Origin: Kudoa neothunni
Lineage: Eukaryota > Cnidaria
Direction: 5' to 3'
NCBI GenBank assembly: GCA_964304625.1
Contig: OZ199838.1
Coordinates: forward strand, 7,316,001 to 7,380,000
Length of the DNA stretch: 64,000 nt
Shown: in pieces, positions 23,901 through 37,391 of the stretch
Numbering within the stretch: the stretch's first letter is position 1
Layout of the letters: the number at the start of each line of letters is the position of its first letter
Notes under the pieces: model-generated
The model's input: only the letters and a program-made list of their open reading frames with translations
Told to the model about the DNA's origin: nothing
Databases searched by the model: none
Position numbers and translations under genes: made by a program

Positions 23901-26900
23901 TCAAATGTTCGAGAGTCACTCCTTGAAACAGTTGGTTTGGACGAAGTAGAATGAATAATGCCACTATTTGAAATGTTTTTCGCTTCAGCATCTTTCAGAG
24001 AACGCTCAGATTTATGGGTCAATTTATTGATACTACTGAATGACTTCATTTTAAATGAACGCCTCTTCAATTTGCTTTTCTTTAGACTTAACAGATTTAT
24101 GTGATGATTCGAGTGTAGGTGATGCCTGTGAAAACGCAACTGATGCATCTGGTCGTTTTTCCCAGAATTTTGATTTTTTCCAAACTTCATAGCTATCGAT
24201 GATGCGACTCGAGATATTTTTCTTTCGCTCGAACGAGTTTTGTCATTAGAATTCACGTTCATTGAGCTTGAAGATATGCTTGGTGAATGGGTTACTTCGG
24301 TTATGTCATAAAATTCTTCCAATATTTCTAAAGCCAATCCACCACTAATACATCTGTCTAGCTTACCTACATATAAATATATTAAATCAATTTTCCTTTA
24401 TTCATCCAGAGAATAATTTTAAACAAATGCTATAAAATATCTAGATATAAATTGGGCTTTCCCACACATTTCAAATTTGTGTACACTAATGAATTCCTGT
24501 AAAATAGTTTCAGCCGAGTTAGATAAAAAATGGCCATATTTATTATAAAAAAGAAATTAATTATATTTTTTATTTTATCAGTTGCATAACTATTTATATT
24601 ATTATACGGTTAAATGTTTCCTATTTTAAAAAATCTGAAATAATTATAGCATTATAAAATCTAGAATCACTTATAATTTTTAAGTTATTTTAACCCTCTA
24701 AATGATTTCATGATGTATTACACCCCAAACATGATTTTAACTAAATATAACACTTTTCATGTTATTTGTACACATCAAAACTCATATTATTCTTGAAGAT
24801 TATTTTGAAATTTCATTTTTGTAAATTTAAGTAAAAAATAAATTACATAAGATCATTCAAAAAATATTACCTTCCAACGATTTTTAAGCATAATACGTCC
24901 AATTTTTTTTATATTTATGATAGAAGTGTTATCACATGCGATCGGTTTTAAAAAATCTTAATAGATTTAAATTTATTTCAATCCTAAAGTTGGAAAATTT
25001 AGTTTGCACATGCTTTGTTTTAATAATGATGGGCATTTCGGAGGATTACAATAGTGAAATCTAGTCATCTGATAAGGAATTGGATGAATATTTTTCGGAT
25101 ATTCTGAAAAGTTGGATGAATCCATCCAAGCCAATTTCATTGAGGGGTCATTGAAAAGTAACTTTGATTGAAAATGTTATGAATCACCGCCTTGGATCAA
25201 CGACTTCTTGTTATCAGAGAATTTAATGCATTCCGATTTTTTCATCTTCTGAAAAAATATTTGTCGTGAAATAATAAAATATTCCAATTTATTCAAGAAA
25301 AAATTTTATAATGTGCATTAGCCAGATATTGACGAAATTGAATTCACCGGCTTCCTAGGAATTTTGATCTTAACCCTCCCGGGACGATGCGGGGTATTTC
25401 GGGGCCCCAATTTTCGCATTTATAAATTTTATCATAGAAATTCGATTTTCATTGAACCCATATTATACGAATTCTCCGCTTAAGTACTAAAGTTTTTGTA
25501 TGAACTAAAATTTGGCTTTAAATTTTGTTATTTACAAGATTTTTGTGTTTAGCTTGTGGCAAAAAATTTATCCATTAAAACCTAATATTTAACATTATTT
25601 CAATAAAGTTTGATTCATAATTATATAATATAACAAAAAATGTTTAAAATATATATATATATATATATAAGAAGAAAATTAGTCATATTGATGTTCAATC
25701 AAATTGGCTCCAATGTGGTTGAGGGATTAAGAATGAGATTAACAAAATTCAAATTAAAGCTGATTAAATTGACGACTAAATGTTACTATTGTGTAGAAAT
25801 GATATAAGGAAATCCGCGATACGTTCATTACAGGAGGTTACATCACTATGTTTCCAAAAGTTACTCTGGGAGGACGGCCAAACGTCCCAAATCGGAGCCT
25901 CGTAGGTGATCGTGGAACGCGCCCCTTCTACTGTATAAACTCAACTTGGATTGAATTATCCAATGACAACTTTTTGTTTTCTTGCATATTGTTTTTATTT
26001 GTATAGCTATTGCGAAAGTAACAATTATTGTCTGTATTTAATTTTAATATAATTGAATTCTGAAGATAATGTCGAGCGATGATTCTGATTACCTCATTAG
26101 TGATCAAATAGAAAATGAAGACTATGACAGTGATTTTGATTTTGAGGGTTCCATCTCAGATAATTCATATAAAAGTATTGAATCTTTTGAGTCATCAGAT
26201 GATTTTTTAGATTTGTCTGACGATTCTAATGTCATCTCTACTGCAAAGCCTGGATTCGAATGGAATTTTACTTAAAATTGTAGGACCAAAACTAGGTTCC
26301 ACAACAACGTCGACAACATAATCTTGATTTTAGACTCTTTTACCTTATTCTTTTCCGACGAGGTGTCGGAAAAGATTGTGTATTTTACAAATAAATACAA
26401 CTTGAGTAACCCCAGATATTCAAGTGCAACATTGATTTCCATTGATGAACCTCGCGCTTATATAGGGATATTAATTGCACCAGACAGATGTAACTGGAAA
26501 AAAACTATCGTTGAAACAGATTTGGGATAGTAATCCACTGTTTAGACAATCTTTTTTTCCGTTGCACTGTCACGAGATAGATTTATTTTTATTTATCGAA
26601 CCTTAAAGTTCGATGATAAATTAAATCGACCAGAAAGAATCCGTATTTCAGGTGATAGGCTCTAAACTATTCGTGAGATTTTCATCCTGATAAACGATTC
26701 CTTTCGCAAAAATTATTCACCCGACTCTTACATTACGGTGAATGAAAGAATGATCGGGTTTAGAGGTAATTGTTATTTTAGAATGTATATGGAAGGAAAA
26801 CCAGATAGATATGATATGAAATTATGGATTGCGGCAGATGTGAAGATTCCTTATATTTTATATATCCAGCTTTATCTGGGGAAAGTCAGAGGCACGAGAG

Positions 26901-29900
26901 ATATTAAACAAGGGGAGAGAGTTGTAAAGGCATTGTTACAACCCTATTTTGGAACGCGTATAGGTCTCACTACCGATAATTTCTTTATCTCTATTCCATT
27001 AGCAATGTTTTTATTAGAGAAAAATATAACTATTACTGATATGCTGAGGCGATATAACAGGTATATTCCACCAAAAATCATAGACATTAAAAGGAGTGAA
27101 AAATTTTCTTCCGTTTTTGTTTTTCGGATAACATCACATTGGTATCATACTTTCCAAAAAAATAGAAATATTCTGTTACTTTCAATCGAACACAACGATT
27201 CTGCCGTAGAAAGAGAAGGGAGAAAAAGGCCCGAAATAATAACTCATTATAATAAGACTAAGGAAGATGTGAATAACGGAGACCGTATGACCAAAATATA
27301 TAGTTGTGCTAGTACAATTAGAAGACGGTCTCTACGTTTCCTTTTTGAACTAATTGATATTGCGGCTTTGAATGCGTGTATCATATACACCACAAAGTCC
27401 CCTGATTTGAGGAAAACAGATCGCAGTGGTCGACAATATTACCTTAGGGAGTTAGCAACAGAGTTAATTACCCCGAATGTTGATAATAGAAAGAAGGCGT
27501 TACCAGCCTTACACAGCTATCATAAAGAAACCTTTAGAATCTTTGATGAATATGTTGGTATCAATACAAACAATGATTCAACTTTACAATTAAATATTAC
27601 AAAAAATCGATGCCATTTCTACCCCAGAAAGAAAGACAGGAAAACCAAAATTCATTGTTCGAATTGTAACAAACCCATACGCATAACTCATAAATTCAGT
27701 AAAAATTTATCTTTGTCTATTGTGTGTTGATGAAAACTCTGATTGATTTTGGATATATTTCATTGTTTAAATTTATGATATTTTGTTCGCATTAAAAATT
27801 GGATATATCTATCCAGCGCCATGATTTCGTATTTGAATACTTGTTTTCTAATCTCATAAAACCTTATTTTATATGTATTTAATCGTAATTATTATATTGA
27901 GTCCACATTTACTTTGGAAAATTTATTACATTTATTCCTATTACCTTGTTTAATGTGATTTAGTTCAAATAGTTTTAAATTAAAATAATAGTCAAAGATT
28001 ACGTTTTTATCTATATTTTAAACCGAATATTTTATTTTTAAAAGAAGAATAAACTGTTTATTTATAGGCACAAGAATGTACTTAAAATTAATCCCCACCG
28101 TACAAAATGTTATCGGTGCTTTCCGGAGCTAGTGATTAAGCAGCTAATTCGGGTGACTCCAATGATTTGTAGAACTTTCTTTATAGAATTTGCCGTTACC
28201 GTTTATATCGACATTAAACCTAAAAATATGGTAATGTTCACATTTTGGACTGATATTAGATCGAGTCTTGATTTAATGTGTTAATTTTCTGTTTTGAGGG
28301 TTTATCAAATTTTTTTCAAAACACAAAAATGTTTGAAAATTTTTATATGGCAGTTAAGAAGCAATAGATTGAGTTGATTATAAGTTCCAGTTTTTAAGCA
28401 TTTACTCTTAAAAAATCATCGAAAATTTCTGGGCCCAAAGTACCCCCGCCGTCCCCCGGGGGATTTTTTTTACCACCATCAACCCTCGGAGGGTTGATGG
28501 TGGTAAAAAAAGTAGGGAGGGATCTCTTTATGAACTTTTTAATGTAGTTGAAAGTTGAGAAATTTATTGTTAGCCTATTTTGCAATAAAAATTCAAGGAA
28601 GTGTCAAGGTCTTTCATTTTAAAAATAACTAACCAATTCAATATCAAAATATGAGTATAATCAATATCAATCACATTGTGAAATGGTGGTGAAAGCTAGA
28701 TATTAACTCTTCCATTAGTGGTGAATTTTAGCTGAAGTATTTTTTCATTAAAAGTAAAATAATTTAATGGCGGCAAGGAAACGCTAAATATACCCGTGCT
28801 AAGTTGCCATATGTAAATGACCCCATCGCCACATCCGAGTAACATAAGATCCTCATCCATTCTCCACTTTACAATTTGAACAGGAGAGTTGTTGGAGTTT
28901 GCCTGTACAATGTGTTTGCCGCTGTCAATATTGATAACATTTACAGTGTGATCACTACCAATGGTGACGATTGAAGAACCGATGACACTACTTGAGTTGA
29001 CAGGGACAGGCAGGATTTTGGTAATAACACCAGCATGATAGCAGAAACAGGCGAGTTGAGTGAGAGTGATGATATTCCAAAGTCGTACAGTGAAATCAGC
29101 TGATCCACTGAGAAGATGTTGAGGTTGGTAATGGTCGTTTTCATCGTATGGATAGAAGAGGTAGGTGATTTTTTTGGTATGTCCGTAGAGATTGCAATAT
29201 TCGCTTTCCTCATAGTCTGTGTCAGTAATGGTGGTGGTAGTTGCGTCCGAACGTAAAAACTCGAAACAAAGTGCATGTAGAGCAGGTATTAATGTGATAT
29301 TGCCGTTGGTTCGACCAGCAGCGATAAATCCGGTTTCCGTTAAGAAAATTGAACAGCACACAGGGTTCTTATCGGTGTTGTCCTAATACGAACAAAAACG
29401 TCACGCTAAAATTTTTACACTACATTATTATACGATTTTGTTGATTATATTCGGCGGCTGAGATTTGTTAAATGTGTCACTTAATCCAGTCACATATGTG
29501 GCTTCCATGTGAACCACATGGTCGTCCAGTATTTTTGGATAGTCTTCTCCGAAGCCCTCTTCATCGAATATTTCGCACATTTCATGGATTTGGTCGCACC
29601 AAAGCGAAACATGTTTGTTGAGGTCTTCCAGAAGGGGCAATCTCCAAAAAGTGATTCGCCCGCCAATACAGCCTTGAAAAATGACAGAGAAATTCATATT
29701 CGGGCGTGATTTGTTAAGCATGGTGACAGACAATCCAGTTTCTCGTCGCTTAATCCAAAATATAAATCCCAACAAATAATCACCTAAATTGATCACATAC
29801 GTCAGTGTGAAAAATGGCATATAAAAGTGGCGATTCAAATACACTTCGACAACTACAAAAATTGATCAAACAATAAAAAACAACCCTCTAAAAGTGTACT

Positions 29901-31412
29901 CGTCATTGGATATAGCAAACAAATAACAGGTGCCAGACTAGATAGGAAAAATGAGCATTAATAAAGAAATGACAACGATTATTAATCGCCGAATACCTTA
30001 TCCCACAAAATAACCATATTGTTTTCGAGGAAATCTCCTCCAGCCCAACTTTGCTGTAGTTGCACAGGCGTAGAGATAAGTCTCACAATTTTAGTACTGT
30101 CATATATCTAAAAGATCTCAATATTACAATTGACATTTTTAGCAAAAACCGTAAATATGAGCTAAAATTTATCCGGATTAACTTTATTAATAACTGTATC
30201 ATGCATCAGATTGAAAATTTGATATCAATATACTAATATAATACGATAAAAATTGTTATATCTAAGTATGATGATAGAAAGTGGAAATTAACCTTATAGT
30301 TATAATTACTGCGGAAATTACTCCGGATTAATTTTTGCAAAAGTTAATGTCAATTCAAAAACAATATTACAAAAAATTGTTTAGAAGTGACCAATAGAAA
30401 GTGTTTGTTTGAGGTGAGATTGGGCACAATTTGCCTGACAATGCAATCAGGCTGCAATGCCAAATTGTACTGGTAAGAATCTTTAATCACCGAAAATTTG
30501 CTACTCTATAAACAGAACAAAAAAAAATTTGACAAGCAAAGACAACTTTGAGGTTACTCGTCTAAAGGCTTCACACATATCCCACGTTTTAATTACACCG
30601 GAGTACGTGACCGCCATTAGATTATCTAATAAGAGGCGCGTTAAAACATAATTACATATTCATTGAAAATGAAACACCAATAATAGAAAAACAGTACTTG
30701 ACGCAGGGAAAAAACACACAGTGGATATAAAGTTTGGCCAAGGACAATTCTGTTTCAATGTGAATAACATCTACACAATAGATAGTATCATCGAATAACA
30801 ACATCGGCCATTTACTTCTAGTGAAAATGGGTCGAAAATTTGCATTTCAGGATGGGTTCCATAACAAATAATGAGCGATTGTCTTCGAACATCAGCGTTG
30901 TGTCCATATATAGCCTAAAATCGACAGTATACATTGAAATAATGTGACCAATGCCAAATCACATATATTTTGTTGAATTTGGAGTTGACGAGTGTGGTGT
31001 TTAGACAGCATCCATTTTCAGAATTCCATAAACACAGCTCACTTCCATCACAAAAATTTCACATTATCAAAAAGTAAGCGAAACAGTATGTTGCATACCC
31101 CGAATTGGACAAACTGACCAACCCCGAAAGTATACCCATTCGCAAATTCGACAACAAACATATGTCATCTATTGAGCAGCTGTGGGCGAAAATAATACAA
31201 AATGGTTGAATCTATCAGCCAGTTAATAAACATGTCAAAATATTCTCGCATACAGAATAGGTATCATGTGGTTGATCGTAGATAACGTCCCAACAACCGA
31301 TTTGACCTTCAATCGAACCAGTCATTATTCTTGAATTGTTGTAACATCTTGCTATGCATGTGATGCTGTGAGATGGAGGGTTTTTACCCCACAGAATAAG
31401 CGGAATCTTCAT
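20929..31412 (-). CDS. WDR7: WDR7 / rabconnectin-3 beta orthologue
   Basis: WD-repeat beta subunit of rabconnectin-3, a cytosolic complex (with DMXL proteins) that promotes V-ATPase assembly on endosomes and secretory vesicles. The start ATG at 31412 (MKIPLILWGKNPPSH) matches the family N-terminus. Exons placed: 31254-31412 (donor uncertain), 30816-30914, 30698-30770, 30547-30625, 30371-30500, 29997-30107, 29885-29937, 29434-29852 (inner structure unsure), 28794-29382, 22225-24366, 21436-22177, 21183-21387 and 20929-21105. At least one exon near 30960-31180 (SELCLWNSENG) is also present. Signature blocks in order: N-terminal WD repeats; LLSGSADFTVRLWNI and VKWRMDEDLMLLGCGDG; DIHVLLFDPDA; LSAWGLDKKLDKMCEERLL; LIGRGFQLF; two C-terminal WD repeats (LAVGTTQGKIGLYDVRS). 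Most introns are 33-110 bp (one near 260), but 24367-28793 is 4.4 kb and contains a piggyBac. Confidence 0.93.
24990..25345 (+). pseudogene. Possible second decayed piggyBac N-terminus
   Basis: From ATG 25028 an acidic, broken stretch (SSDKELDEYFSDILKSW) resembles the acidic starts of the two piggyBac transposases here, followed by pieces such as LLVIREFNAFRFFHLL. It lies just outside the TTAA at 25370. No termini of its own were found; the match is weak. Confidence 0.25.
25374..28462 (+). mobile_element. piggyBac element in a WDR7 intron
   Basis: The left end is TTAA (25370-25373) followed by CCCTCCCGGGACGATGCGGG. The right end, reversed, gives the same GC-rich order (about 28418-28462: GGGCCC, TACCCC, CGTCCC, GGGGG) at roughly 80 percent over 45 bp. 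The right TTAA has decayed to ATTT. Between them is a degenerate piggyBac transposase in the sense opposite to WDR7. GC-rich termini stand out sharply from the AT-rich surroundings. Confidence 0.82.
26069..27730 (+). pseudogene. piggyBac transposase, degenerate
   Basis: An acidic N-terminus (MSSDDSDYLISDQ) precedes a DDE region in which ITVNERMIGFRGNCYFRMY is the conserved piggyBac motif and LTTDNFFISIPLAMFLLEKN holds a catalytic Asp. A 330-codon stretch (26738-27730) is still open and ends in the C-terminal zinc region (HCSNCNKPI). Upstream of it, stops at 26273 and 26529 and frame changes between 26530 and 26735 break the protein; RFDDKLNRPERIRISGD is read in a different frame. Distinct from the piggyBac at 6.8 kb in both protein and termini, so it belongs to another family. 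Confidence 0.9.
28465..28511. repeat. Near-perfect 47-bp palindrome
   Basis: Two perfect 23-bp arms (28465-28487 and 28489-28511; arm core ACCACCATCAACCCTC) separated by a single base, immediately beyond the right end of the piggyBac. It would form a cruciform in DNA or a long hairpin in the WDR7 pre-mRNA. Confidence 0.9.
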
Positions 31413-32043
31413 TATTGACTGAATGTAGAAGGTGGCGTTTCAACCAATTGTTCAATTGGCTAAAACGATTTTTAAATATTCAATTGCTATATCACATCAA
31501 AAAAATTCCAGTACAATTATGTCAAATGGTGCGTAAAGACGTGAATGTAGATTTAATACAATACGCAAACTTGATACGGCCGATCGATCGATTGAGCAGA
31601 TTAGATATCTTGATACTTACAATTCTATAACACTAACATTAAACAAAATCCTTCAACCCTAACATTCAATATATAACAATTTGATATTAGAATATTCATA
31701 TGTAAAATGAGTAAGCGTAGGCGAATAAAACACGTCGAATTCGAATAAACTCTACCTTAAATTACTAAACAAATTGAGTGGGTTGTCCAAATAGTGTTCA
31801 ACCCAAAGTGCTAAGATATACGCAGAACAATTGTAACGATCAACAAAGCCACTTAAATCGCATAATAAACTTGATGCGCACGGCGAGACTAAAAAAGCGA
31901 TATTGTTTTGGACTATTTAGATCGGACTGAAGTTCGCATATTGCTAGGTTGCAACATTCGAACTATTCTTTGTGTCAGGCCAGCTTAAATAGTAATCTCA
32001 TTGAAAACATTGTAATCGCCTCTACGAAAAACGATCAGCTCAG

Positions 32044-32408
32044 ATGGACAATCATGATCTTGACGAAAATCTTTCAAAATTAAAACAATCAGTCACTAGT
32101 GGAAAGCTTAAACAACAAGGTAATTATTTATCTTAGATAGAATGTTATTTTGGGGATGGTTGAGTAAATGTGAAAATTCTCAATGTATAATATAAAATAA
32201 TTAATCCAACCAACTCTTATTTGTTGAACGTTTTTATTTGATAATGAATTGGAGGGTGACTATATCGATTAACTCTTGTTTGTTTTATCCAATAGAGCAT
32301 CTTAGTTTATACACAGCTGGGTGTAAATTGAGTGCTGTAATTGATGTCATTGCTTATCATAGGGTTATTATTTTTGGTTCTTTTTATTTTTTCATTTTTC
32401 TACATTAA
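32044..32408 (+). CDS. Small two-exon protein with C-terminal membrane-like segment
   Basis: Exon 1 is 32044-32119 from ATG (MDNHDLDENLSKLKQ) and ends at GTAATT. Exon 2 begins at 32296 after AATAG, and the split Glu codon joins in phase. The frame runs to TAA 32406-32408, giving about 62 residues. The N-terminal half is charged and helical. The last 20 residues are hydrophobic (VIIFGSFYFFIFLH at the end), suggesting a tail-anchored or small integral membrane protein. It is head to head with WDR7 (ATG to ATG about 630 bp), so the two may share a promoter region. No family recognised. Confidence 0.45.
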
Positions 32409-33085
32409 ATTAATCTCAAATAATATTGTAATCTAATCATTTGTTTGTTTAAAAATCATATAAACATCATTTAATACTCTTGTTTGATAATTATGTATTA
32501 TTACGTTGAATTAACTCTTTTAACTTTTAAATTTATTTGATTTTAAAGTTATATTTTATTTCTTATTTAGTTATTATATGTTAACATTGTTGAAGTACTA
32601 TTCCTCGTACAATGAGTGAAATAGAATAAGGCGCGTGCGCTATTTTTTATTTGAGTTTTTGTATTCAGAAAACTTGTTATACATTATAATAGAATTTAAT
32701 ATTGTGAAGTTAACAATTAATGACTGAAAATATTGTAAAGATGTTTGATAAATGTATAGATATACATTGTTTTGCATATTTCAATAAATACTGTGTCTGT
32801 GGCTTATAATTAGGAGCTGCGAAGATTAAAAATATATATCATGCGCATGCGAACGACACAGAGGTTCAAATTAGTCAGATAAGAAGATAACAACTCTTAT
32901 TTAGAAAAATTAATATGATAATAGTAAACATAATTAATCAATTTTTAATTTATTGGTATGTTGGAACAAGTGTTATTTTATCTAATTGGTACAATTCTGT
33001 TATTCAAACCCAAAGCCTGTGGTTGTTGTTACGGGAGAATTTCATCTAAGTTTGAAATGTGTGCGCGCGTATTGATATCTTAAAA

Positions 33086-34860
33086 GGCATTTGCTATTGC
33101 TACCGGAGGGAATAACTCCAAATTTAATAACCCATATAAAATTTAAAATTCACATTCGTAATTAATGATCTTCGGTCTAACATAATTAACATTTTTAAAG
33201 AAAAATACGACATTATTGTAAGCAGTTTTGTGTTATAAAATAGTTTTAGTTCATCTTTTTGACACTGAATAAAATTAAAAAACATTAATGTTTGTAAAAA
33301 GCTAGATAATAAAGAAAATACTCAAACGAAGTAACCAATTTTGACTCCTGTTAGTGTAAACGTGCGCCAGTAAACGATTTTTATCTGGTAATAACTGACC
33401 ACTTACTTTAAGTGCGAAACATATTTACATAAATTGAAAATTTGAAACTGTTAGTAAGTGAATTATTAGTTTATGCAAATTCTTAGAGAAAAGCTATTAG
33501 GGCGCGAGTTAAAAATATATTGTATTGGATGAAACTTATAGATAAAAAATGAGTATTCGAAAAGAAAATTCTAAACATTTCGTTGCTTTAAGATCTTACC
33601 AGTAACAACGATACATAATTTTTCATTCAAAAGAAGGAAGCATACTAAAATTTGTTTCAAGAAACCATCAATGACCACTTAAATTTTCCCATACAAAATG
33701 CATGCGTAAGTTATGCGAATTTCTCAAATAGAATCGATAGTAGCAGTTAAATATAGAGGTACATTAATAAAAACTGTGGAATTTATCTGATTTATTTGAA
33801 TTTCCAATCATCCTGAGTATCAAATTTTATATGTTACCTTCACTAGAATTAATTCTGAATAAATTTGAAAAGTTCGTTACATTAGTTGATCATCAAAGAA
33901 TAATCAAGTAACATCATTAATGTCAATTTTTACAAATATGTTGGTCATTTCCCCTGTTTTTACATCGCGTAGGGACTTTATTGTGATACTTTTAACAATT
34001 TCATGGTATAACATTTTTGTATACGCCTTCTATTAACTCCAAACGATTTTTAGTTGATCGGGTTAAAATTTTTATATCGAAACATTACAAGGATAATTAT
34101 ATATCTCATTTAAGGATTTAATTTCCGAAAATTTTCCATATCGTCGCTAGCTTTAAAAGTAATGCTAGAGGTGCGGTTACCTCAGCATGTTCAATATTTT
34201 GGTTCTCCTTGAACTCTCTATTTGTATAGATGATTCAAGAAGAATCCGAACATTATTGCGTGGATTATTAAAGTTTCATTTAAATATTTTAGAATTTAAA
34301 GTTAGGAATTTTTATATATTTCGTAATTCCCTCATTTTTAATTTTCAAAAAAAATTGTTCCTAACGATTAAGATGATTTTCTAATTATCTATATGAGCCA
34401 ACCTTCAATCAAGAAGAGGATTCCATCATACAAGTTACGATACAGGGACAACTTAGAAAACCATAGTTCAGTATATTTTAACATATTACATTAGCTGCGC
34501 TGGATTAAACGTTATGCACAATCAGAGGTAATAAGATGATAAGATGGACGTTTTTATACATAAAATACAATGTCTGATATTTGATTTTTAGTTAAAGAAA
34601 ACTTTATTAGTAAAAAATTAAAATATTTAAATAACATTATTTATAACAGAACATAAAATACGAAATTTATAACCTCAATATTAGAAATTTCAATATCTCA
34701 AATTTTCTCAAACCTACTAATTATGTTAGACCAAAAATCATCATTTGCAAATGTGAATTTCAAATTTTATATGTATTATTAAATTCGGAGTTATTCCCTC
34801 CCTTAGCAACAGACAACCAGCACATATGGATTTTACGGATCCGTAGCAATAGCCAGTGCC
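33086..34860. mobile_element. DNA element with long inverted repeats, GGCAnTG-type terminus
   Basis: The left arm 33086-33159 starts GGCATTTGCTATTGCTACCG. The right arm, reversed from 34860, starts GGCACTGGCTATTGCTACGG. It then carries about 45 extra bases, and both arms share GGGAGGGAATAACTCC-type sequence and continue to TTCACATT. Identity over the shared 70 bp is about 85-90 percent. TCTTAAAA directly precedes the left end and recurs four bases beyond the right end, a possible 8-bp duplication with a shifted end. The 1.6-kb interior has no recognisable transposase. TIRs of this length fit Mutator- or Merlin-type non-autonomous elements. Confidence 0.7.
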
Positions 34861-35186
34861 ATTTTCTTAAAATTCTTTCCTAAGTGATATACGCAAACAA
34901 TTTTTTAATATTCGTTATGCTTAATTATTTTCAATCTATGTGAGTGTAACAGTATGAAAGAACAAATCGAATGTTGCCAAAATTGGACTTCCTAAAATAC
35001 TTAACACTCTTACTGAGTTTGGGGTCAAAAGTTCACGTCTTAAAGCTATATTGATCAGCATTAAAAACTCAAATTTATCGTTGTAAATTTACCTCTATAT
35101 ATGTCCATGTTATATGCTAAAGTATTGTTATTTAATTTGAACTCATTCCATTTTATCCGCGTGTTAACTTAAATTCACCTTTTAGT

Positions 35187-37391
35187 GAGTTTGGGATCGT
35201 TTTTGACCCCATAATAAATAATTACTTTATAACATTAACAATTCGACATAATAAATCAATTTAAATATTATCTTTGATATTAAAATATTTTCAAAGTTTT
35301 AGACCAGGCTTCCTGATTGAGGGTCCGAGACTCACATCTTGAGTCAACGAGAAAATATGTCATGCTCAATTCGTGCTCAATCGGAGCTGAAATAAATCTG
35401 ATAAACAAATATTCGTTTGAAGAATTTTACTGAAAATTAATTTTATTTCAATCTAATATTTTATATTCATAAATAAATTATTTAGTTAAAATCTTAAATA
35501 TCGTAACTAACAAAATTATGAAATATTTAATTTATAATGGGAATGATTAATTATTCGTTAAGTGTTTTGAAATAAGTCGAATTATTTAAAATTTTATTAT
35601 TTATTTTTTTAACTATAAGGCAAGTAGTAATTAAACGTTCATTAGCATCAAGATTAAGATATTATTTTTATTGCTAAATTATTTTAAATTTTAATGCTTC
35701 AAATTGGCATAAAAAATTATATAAATTAGAACTTTTCATTCGAACTAAGGTCACGTGTTTATTTTCCTCATTTAATTTTTAAATTTATAATCCAGAAAAA
35801 ACTACAAACTCCCAATTTGGGTACAAGCGCAATTATTCGCAGGTTATATTTTTCCGTAAAATATTAATATATCTAGTTTATCCGCAAATGATGATTTATT
35901 TACACCTTTAACTGATAAAGACCCTCATTTAACTTAATTATTGTCCAAAAAAGACAAGAAAAAAGTCCAAACATTAAATTTATTATCAGTTGTATTTATT
36001 TGATTCATAACTGTTTTATTTTTAAAGTGGACGGATTATTTCTTTTTAATGTAATTTTATTAAAAATATTTCTCCCGCTTAAAATTAAATCAATTTTTAA
36101 ATCTCTTTGTTTGTGAAGGGGTGTGGAGTTGTCCTCATATGTGGTAGGGGGGGGGGGGGGGGGTGCGAGAACTAAACTGAATCAGAAAGCTCTGTTTCAG
36201 ACTCTTCTAAGATTTTCTAGGATCCTGAACAGCGGTAAGCATAACATGGCCCGTGGGCCGGATCTTGCCTCATGGTGTTCCATTCGGCCATCGGGAGCAA
36301 TAGCAAGTTTACTATAGAATTTATCTATTTGTGATAGATTTGGGATTTAGTTCCTCTCTAAGATATTTTAAAAGCCAGACTAATATTAATATATCCGTAA
36401 ATATAAAGTTGCCATATTTTTTTATACTCAAGTTTAATAACTGTTTACGTTAGACTTACAATTAGAAACATGAATAATTATTAAATATGGCTAACAATAT
36501 TTAGAAAATTTTAAGGGATAAAGCATATGAATTAACAGAAATATGCGGTGTCAATAAAGTTATGCAAACTAAAAAATCAAAAAAAATGTAGAAGGAAACT
36601 TCCTTATTTATATTTTTTGGAATGACGCGTATTATAAACAGATTAGCCCTACTTTAAATATAAAATTGCTCCGCTACAAACTACCTGATTCAATAATCTA
36701 TACAAAAATAATTGCTAAACCAATTAAACATGTAATTCCTTCACAAGATATTTAATTTTAACCACAGCGCATATTGAAAAGCGAAAAATTGATAACAGGT
36801 GCCTCGTTTTTAATAAAGATTTGGTTGAAATGCATTTATTTGTACATATTCGCCCAAAGCTGTTTGCCTTATTTATCAACATATCTGTGCAGTACTCAAA
36901 AAATCAAGTTTATATTTTTTATTAAATTTTATTTAAAATGCGATTTAATTTATATTAATATTAAATTCTTTAAAATAATTGCTTTCAGACCTGTGATCAA
37001 ATTTTGTTTATAATAATTCGTCCCCGCAAAAATATAAGTGTCCATCCCTGAACAAGAAGAAAATATGTTAGTATCATTGAAGAAATTTTAAATGAATACG
37101 GCATTGACAACGTAGCCAACCAGAATCAAATTTCGCGAAAATGAGATTTAAGTTAAAGGATAAGATGTTCTATTTTCCCAAGAGAACGTAATAACAAACG
37201 TTCAACTTGTCATTTATATTGTGTGAAACCCATGTTTAACCCTGATATATCAATATTTTGTGAAAATTGCATCCAAAATTATAATTAGATAATTATATTT
37301 TACAAATTTTAATATTTTGGTCGTTTTGGATGGAATAATTTATTCGTAAAACTACTATTTCTATCCTGGGGTCAAAAACGGCCCCAAACTC
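35187..37391. repeat. Inverted 24-bp repeat pair
   Basis: GAGTTTGGGATCGTTTTTGA at 35187 and its inverted partner at 37368-37391 (GGGGTCAAAAACGGCCCC) match at about 22 of 24. A third, shorter copy (GAGTTTGGGGTCAAAAG) lies near 35017. They may be ends of a 2.2-kb element or scattered copies of one repeat. Confidence 0.45.
36147..36163 (+). repeat. Run of 17 G
   Basis: An isolated poly-G tract in DNA that is otherwise strongly AT-rich. It is followed at about 36229 by CAGCGGT and a GGCCCGTGGGCCGG palindrome, in the style of a hAT terminus, so the whole 36.12-36.32 kb patch may be a transposon fragment. Confidence 0.7.
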
